From assembly GCF_964275005.1 (NCBI RefSeq), contig NC_092705.1:5126641-5190640 (forward strand): DNA of 64,000 nt, in the 5' to 3' direction. The DNA is from Diadema setosum. Its lineage: Eukaryota; Echinodermata; Echinoidea; Diadematoida; Diadematidae. The notes under the pieces are model-generated. The model had not been told where the DNA came from. It ran no database searches and saw nothing but the letters and a program-made list of their open reading frames with translations. Numbering within the stretch: the stretch's first letter is position 1; every line of letters begins with the position of its first letter. The position numbers and the translations under genes were made by a program. This document shows, piece by piece, positions 58,485-64,000 of the stretch.

Positions 58485-59433
58485 TTAAAGGGCCCCTGAA
58501 ATCCAAATGCATGTTGATTTGTGTTGATTTATGATACCCTCAACATCACTTTTGCGGTGAAACGATTGTTTCTGTGATATTAATGTGACTAACAAAAGAC
58601 ATGGCGAGGGAACATGCAAGTTATGCTGAGTCGAGGGGAAGGTGCATTCCAATGTCTTTTGTTAAACATTTCAGTACTTTAGCAAATGATTGACAGATGA
58701 GGTCATCTGAGGAATATTGGTTTGGAAGGATTTTTTTGTGGGCGTTCCCAAGCAAGAAAAATAGAAAAAAAAATCGTTAAAGGTAGGGAATCCCATTTGC
58801 ATGCCTTAAATGAAGAGTTGTATAAACACAGTGGTATGTTGAAGAGAGTATCATTTTAGAAACTCCCATAAAGTATTGAAAGTGGAAGGTAACATTTAGT
58901 ACATTTTTATTGACCGTTAGATTTTAAATTAAATTCTTTTCGGGGCTCACCGTAAATTTCAGTACATTACTAGGCTACCTTTGCAGACCCATGCACTGCA
59001 TGTGTGTCCATCATGTATATTTTGTGAATAAAGTTCATCAAAACTTACAAACATTTCTATATACATTCTTGCCACACACTCTATATGTTATTACATCAGC
59101 TCTTATACTTTTAGATTTGTGTTTATAGATGAAAAAATACAGAAGACTGCAACAAAAAGGCTTAAGTGTGGCTGACACACAGAACTACTGAGTAGTTGAG
59201 TTTTGTGCATTATTCAAATTGTAGATAACTGTGGACTTCCAAATTTCTAAGCAGTGGCCTAAACAAGTCCCCTGAGGTTCATATTCAATGTTTTGCTGCA
59301 TTTTGGGAGTTCTGTAAAAGGTATCCCCTACCTTTAAAAATATATTGAATGTTTCTAGATATTCGTTTCACCGCAAAAGTGATGTTGAGGGTATCATAAA
59401 TCAACATGCATTTGGATTTCAGGGGCCCTTTAA
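58485..59433. mobile_element. TTAA element (outer) interrupted by a second TTAA element
   Basis: TTAAAGGGCCCCTGAAATCC at 58485 and its complement ending at 59433 are the ends of inverted arms of about 75 bp that include ATGATACCCTCAACATCACT. Removing the inner element (58777-59337) leaves about 390 bp. Both arms are very well preserved. Confidence 0.8.
58777..59337. mobile_element. Nested TTAA element, 561 bp
   Basis: TTAAAGGTAGGGAATCCC at the left and the complement of TTAAAGGTAGGGGATACC at the right. Only the first 18 or so bases pair well; the interior is unique and non-coding. It is inserted inside the outer element, so it is the younger insertion. Confidence 0.65.
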
Positions 59434-60422
59434 CCCTTGCTGTGCCAGGGACTTTGGACAGTGTATACAACGCTATGGGGTTTTCTGTGTCAATTGGCAC
59501 TTGAAGCACGCAAAGGGTTAAACCATCAGTCTGCCAACAATGAGTTTGCATAGGCAGTGTGTCTTGGACAGTTTTAAGAAAATGCTTCATATTAAAAAAA
59601 AAAGTAATTCATGGAACTTAGTTTACTCTTCATTATTTTTCCAAATTCACGAAATTCTTCCATCAAGATGTTTTCATTGCAACTCATTTACGTCGATGTA
59701 GGGCAATTTGTCAATCAGTTGCAATCTTCATTATTTGTTGTAAATAGGCAACAAAATTGAATACCAATAGAAGATAAAAGGAGTAATTATCCCATCAATA
59801 ATGTGTTGTAATGTAGAATGATATTGCAGAAGGTTCCTATTTGCATTATAACATGTGCTCTTGAGGATTACTAAAGCAATCTTTAACTTCTCGTTAATTG
59901 CTTCCTTATCTACTACAATTTTCCCCCCGACGTGCTTCAGTTGCAAAAAAAAAAAAAAAAAAATTACTATTGAATAAAAAATGAAAAATCCCAATTCTAG
60001 GGAGCATTTAGCCAATTATACAGTGAATACAATGTCTCATATTTGTCTATGTTAATTTTGCCACAAATTCCATGACATGACATATCCGCACACTTTGACT
60101 GCCCTGCAAGTCATAGGCTGATTTTCACCAGTGGTTTGTGAGATATTTAACAAAAGTAAACCTTGAACCCATTTTGCTCTGACATAATTACGTTATACTG
60201 CCGTGGTGAGAAACCTTGTATCTCAAATATGTCAAGTGTTCAGGAGAGCGAAAAAATGTCGCAACCAAAGCACTATAACAAGTGGGATCCCCTTTCTTTC
60301 GACATGCTGTGGTGGCTAAACAGGGCATCACTGAAGGAATTTTCTGACAATGAATTAAAAAAAGGATTTTTTACTGAAATTTGAGATACAAGGCTTTGTC
60401 ACTTTATCAAGGAATTACTATG

Positions 60423-60589
60423 TACACCGTTATTTTCGCGAGGGTTTAATTTTCGCGAATTTCGCGAATTGTCTCCATGCGCTTTGTTAATAGAGCATTA
60501 GCGTAAGCATCGGCGTTGATTCGCGAAAACAACATCTCACGAAAATGTCTATGACCTCGTCATTTGCGAAAATAACGGCATATACAGTA
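60423..60589. mobile_element. TAC..GTA/TTTTCGCG-family MITE, copy 4
   Basis: TACACCGTTATTTTCGCGAG at the left; GCGAAAATAACGGCATATAC then AGTA at the right. CGCGAA words are dense inside. A more distant relative of the copies at 45202 and 56240. Confidence 0.6.
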
Positions 60590-61689
60590 TGTTAATGTAA
60601 AAAGGAAATATGCAAAATTAGGTAACTTGGATGAGGAAAAAAATTGCACCAAAGTGTTTGTCTTTTCCAAAAAGTCCAGTTTGATAAAGGTATATCAAAC
60701 ATCTATGCTGAATTTCAATGTCTTGGAATGTTTCAAAATTAAAGTTTTGTAGTCTTTTAATGTCAGGCATGGTATGGGAATTGATGAGGTATTTGATTTA
60801 TTGGAGGATGTCTCTGTGTGCCTATTTCTTGCTTTGGCCTGTACTCAAAGAGGAAATCTGAATCAAATCCACACTTTACATTTAGTCCATGGACTATTCA
60901 AGACAAGTATGAAACAGGCATACCTTTCACATGTGTCAGCTTGTGTGCATTATTGGAGGGCTGTTACATAGTTGTCATACATTTATGCAAGTATAATTTG
61001 TAAAACCATGAACGAGAGTTAGACTGCCTATGAGAATTCTGGCCTGTGAGGATCACTATGAAAATTAAGGAAAAGGGAATTGCTGTTGACATTTATGAAA
61101 TATCAAAAGTCATATGACTAATAAGGGCTACCCACTGTGGTCGTTATCTATCATTCAACTTATTGTGGTTTTGTGTGGGTTGTTTTCTTGGGCACATTAC
61201 ACCCACCCATTTTGTCGAAAGATGCAAGTGAGCAAATGAGCAAACATGGAACAGTTTTCAATTATTGAATTATTCAAGAACAACAGTTGAAAACAGCCAA
61301 GCAGAAATTGGTAATTTACATGTCAGTGCTGCAAGAATGGCTATTGTTGATGTTGCTGAAAAGAATGCACATTCACCTGTTAGGTACATTCCAATCTGCA
61401 CCTGGTTCATAAAGGAATGTTTTTAACATAGTTTTCATGAAGCCCTATTCAGGTTTTGAATACCTCAGTTGTGGATCAATAATTTCAAGAGAAGGTCTCC
61501 AATGGCCTTTTTATGCACATTGGATGCTTAGAAAAGTAGAACAAAAGATGAAAATATGCATAAATTCTGCACAGGTAAAGTGTATATATTGTCTGCACAT
61601 GATCAGATTGGAACTGTAGACTGGCTCACATGAATAGCATGTTCATGTAAGATGTGCAGTATCTACAGCACAAGCTGCGCAAAACAACT

Positions 61690-61990
61690 CGGGTTAAACC
61701 AGACTCAATAACATGAAATGGCACTGCCTTTCAATGAAGACTGTATTACTACCCCCTCCCCCATCTTCGTATTTCCCCTTCTCAATGATGCAAGTAACAT
61801 AGCAATTAATCTATCGCCTCCTTCGTGGCAAGCCCACAGCATTGCATCTGCAGCTTGTGTCACAGCTATAGGTTTGCCTGGCAAAGACAGGAAAATATCC
61901 CGAGTATGTTTCCATGGCAACAGGATGTGGTGAGGCAGGGTGCATTGTGAAGACAATTCATATTCATCAGCAGAGAGAGCCAAGATGGTT
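61690..61990. promoter_or_regulatory. Candidate conserved non-coding block in UNC80 intron 5
   Basis: A 300-bp GC-balanced stretch with a homeodomain-type CAATTAAT, ATTGCATCTGCAG and GTTTCCATGGCAACAGG (an RFX-like X-box half, GTTNCCATGGNAAC). The minus strand stays open for 100 codons but shows no family resemblance. Confidence 0.35.
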
Positions 61991-62955
61991 TTTGACAGGA
62001 GAAACAAATAGGAGAGATAAAAAAAAAAGGAGCGAAGATGAAGGGTATGCCACTACAGTAGCAGGCCCCATCCACAAAAAAAAAAAAAAAATAAAAAAAA
62101 TATCCACCGGAATATGGGCAGGTGCATTATTAACCGCACAGTATGCATTACACAAGTCAATCTGTTATTGCTATATATTTCATTTTCATCGATACTGCAG
62201 TTTAGATAGTATTCAGATGACCATCCGCAGTGTAATATTTACGACAGTGTATTAAGATTTCGAACAGGATTATACTCTCCTGTATTTGAAGCTTGACACA
62301 AGTCTTTTTAGAAACCAAGTTTTTTTTTTTTGTTGTTGATAAAAACTTGCTTTCTAAAGTGATTTGTATTTTTGAACAGACTGTACTGCACTGTTGTTTT
62401 TTTATATTTTGTTTTGTCTTGAAATGATTTGCTTTAGTTTTAGTTTATATTTTGTTCTGGGATAAAAGTGATATTGTTCTTACCATCAGATTTCCCTTCC
62501 TACTTTAGTATTTCCTCTGGACAGGTGAGAATACTATTTAGAGAAAGTGTGAAATCAGCATTTAGGCAGACCTCGGCATCTGTAACTGATGCACTTCTTT
62601 TCAATACCTGTGCTTGTCCACTGCAAGCCAGTGGTTTAGAGGGACTGAATATATATACGGCACTTGATTATTCATGATTAGATTTACAGATAGATATATG
62701 CAGTATGTTTGTACTCTTGCGACTTCATAAATACCTTGCCGTATTTTTGAATTTTATGTGAAGTCACGTATATCAAACCAAGAACAGCAATGATGACAGT
62801 TGTGGGGCCATTTTTGAAGATGCTCAAATGTGAAAAGTGCTTCAAAAGTACATATTATGATCATCCATGAAGACTGCAACTTGACAGTCATGAAACTGGG
62901 CTGCTTTGCTGAGAAAAGACATCCGTATGTTATAAAGAATTGTGTAGACTGCTCT

Positions 62956-63524
62956 TTAAAGAACAAGTCCACCTTCATATACATGTGGATTGAGTGAATG
63001 CAGCAATATTTGTAGAACACACCAGTGAAAGTTTGGGGAAAATCGGACAATCCGTTCAAAAGTTATGAATTTTTAAAGTATCTGCACTGTCACTGCTGGA
63101 TGAGAAGACTACTAGAGTGTATGATGTCACATGCGTACAACGTTATAAGGAAAATATAAAGAGAATTTCACAAAATGTTACTTTTTGAAAAAAGTGCATA
63201 TTTCCTGGATTGGTCACTGACGTATGTTAAGGGTAATATTATTCCCCTTGCCTTCTGAAAGAGGGAAGTCAAGTGTTCTTTTATTATGCGAGAAAAGTGA
63301 AGATATCTTGAATTTTCCTTATACTTTCTGTATATAGTTGTACACATGTGACATCACAAGCTGTAGTATAGTCTTCTCATCCAGCAGTGACTAAGCAGAA
63401 ACTTCAAAAATTCAAAACTTTTAAACGGATTGTCTGATTTTCCTCAAACTGTTGCTGATGTGTTCTATTAATATTGCTGCATTCACTAAATCCACATGTC
63501 TATGAAGGTGAACTTGTCCTTTAA
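62956..63524. mobile_element. TTAA-bounded foldback element, 569 bp
   Basis: TTAAAGAACAAGTCCACC at the left and the complement of TTAAAGGACAAGTTCACC at the right. Arms of about 200 bp are inverse copies and follow the same internal order as the 34578 element (GAAAATCGGACAATC, AAAAGTTATGAATTTTTAAA, GGATGAGAAGACTACTAG), with a similar unique centre. Confidence 0.8.
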
Positions 63525-63974
63525 AAAGATGCATCACATTCAACATGACATTCATGCTGTTTAAAAGAAACAACAGAAGTGAACAAGGAGCAGAGAAAAA
63601 GATTTTTACTCGGTAATGGATTTGTGCTCACTCTGTGACGTGGATTTGTGGCACCAATGTGTCTGTGTTAGGTTTTCGATTAATTGTAAGTGGAGAAAGA
63701 TATCCACTGAATTAGCATACAGTACATGCCTTACGATGCGTGCAGTGCAGAAAGTAGTACACTGTGTACATGTAATTACTTCTTAATGTGCATGACCTTG
63801 AACAAGAATCATTCCATATCCAGACACGCTGTTTCAGGTAACAATAGTAGAGAAAATAATGAATAGAATAGAAAGTGACTAGGAGTGCGAATGTGAGTGC
63901 AGTGCATGTTAGTGTCTGTTGGTGTAACATGTATTTAGTTCTTATACAGTGTGTGTTTGTATAATGTATGTAAA

Positions 63975-64000
63975 TACAGTTGAACCTCTCTTATCCGGCC
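63975..64000 (+). mobile_element. Start of a pogo/Tigger-like element, cut by the window edge
   Basis: TACAGTTGAACCTCTCTTAT then CCGGCC. A TA followed by CAGTTGAACCTC...TTATCCGG is the typical terminal sequence of pogo/Tigger-type mariner relatives. Only 26 bases are visible. Confidence 0.5.

Larger units (their letters stand above)
53750..64000 (+). other. UNC80 intron 5 (continues past the edge)
   Basis: No exon recognised. Repeats at 54049, 56240, 58485, 60423, 62956 and 63975; (GT)n near 57691-57728, 57806-57822 and 57890-57919; poly-G near 57967 and 58227; possible conserved blocks at 55430 and 61690. Confidence 0.75.

Noticed and set aside
61705-62007. 100-codon minus-strand frame starting MFLLSKTILALSADEYELSS
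   Set aside because: It looks slightly protein-like, but no family is recognised, no splice context supports it, and the plus strand is also open. More likely an unusual non-coding block.
62520-62677. Possible further UNC80 exon after TTTCCTCTGGACAG
   Set aside because: The acceptor looks fair, but the frame reads VRILFRESV and stops, with no match to the next UNC80 block.

Overview
The window is eukaryotic: long introns, GT-AG splice sites, about 37% GC between exons and many simple repeats and short inverted-repeat elements. The best guess is a marine deuterostome invertebrate, most likely an echinoderm. The grounds are abundant palindromic MITE-like families, repeated TACATGTACATG words and unusually many poly-G/poly-C runs. 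This rests on recall of repeat style and has only moderate support. No virus-like or LTR element was recognised.

Two genes are certain and lie head to head. CDC16 (APC6, a TPR subunit of the anaphase-promoting complex) is on the minus strand from 27326 down to 14394. Sixteen coding exons could be read by hand; their phases join perfectly into a 578-residue protein. UNC80 (large subunit of the NALCN sodium-leak channel complex) is on the plus strand, starts at 32228 and runs off the right edge. Five exons are visible: two tiny 5' exons, an 11.7-kb intron, a giant 3036-bp exon 3, and two short exons at 49400 and 53596. The last 10 kb is intron. The two start codons are 4.9 kb apart. No functional link between the genes is implied.

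Two weaker gene starts are proposed on the left. One is a minus-strand first coding exon (4482-4782) that ends inside a hydrophobic segment at a good splice donor. The other is a plus-strand ATG followed by a donor (9069-9119). Neither family is recognised with confidence.

The rest is repeats. There is a LINE 3' end with a reverse-transcriptase C-terminus (5820-6330). There are several inverted-repeat families, including TTAA-flanked foldback elements of about 565 bp (34578, 62956), a TTAA element nested in another (58485-59433), a four-copy TA(C)TGTA/TTTTCGCG family, a 288-bp near-perfect palindrome (43349) and a MITE beside a (TA)n tract (11361). A pogo/Tigger-like end lies at the right edge. 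Several UNC80 intron segments have composition and motif density unlike their surroundings and may be enhancers.

I found no convincing new multi-gene system. The most interesting items are the UNC80 giant exon with a cysteine knuckle not recalled from the human protein, and the set of TTAA-bounded foldback families.
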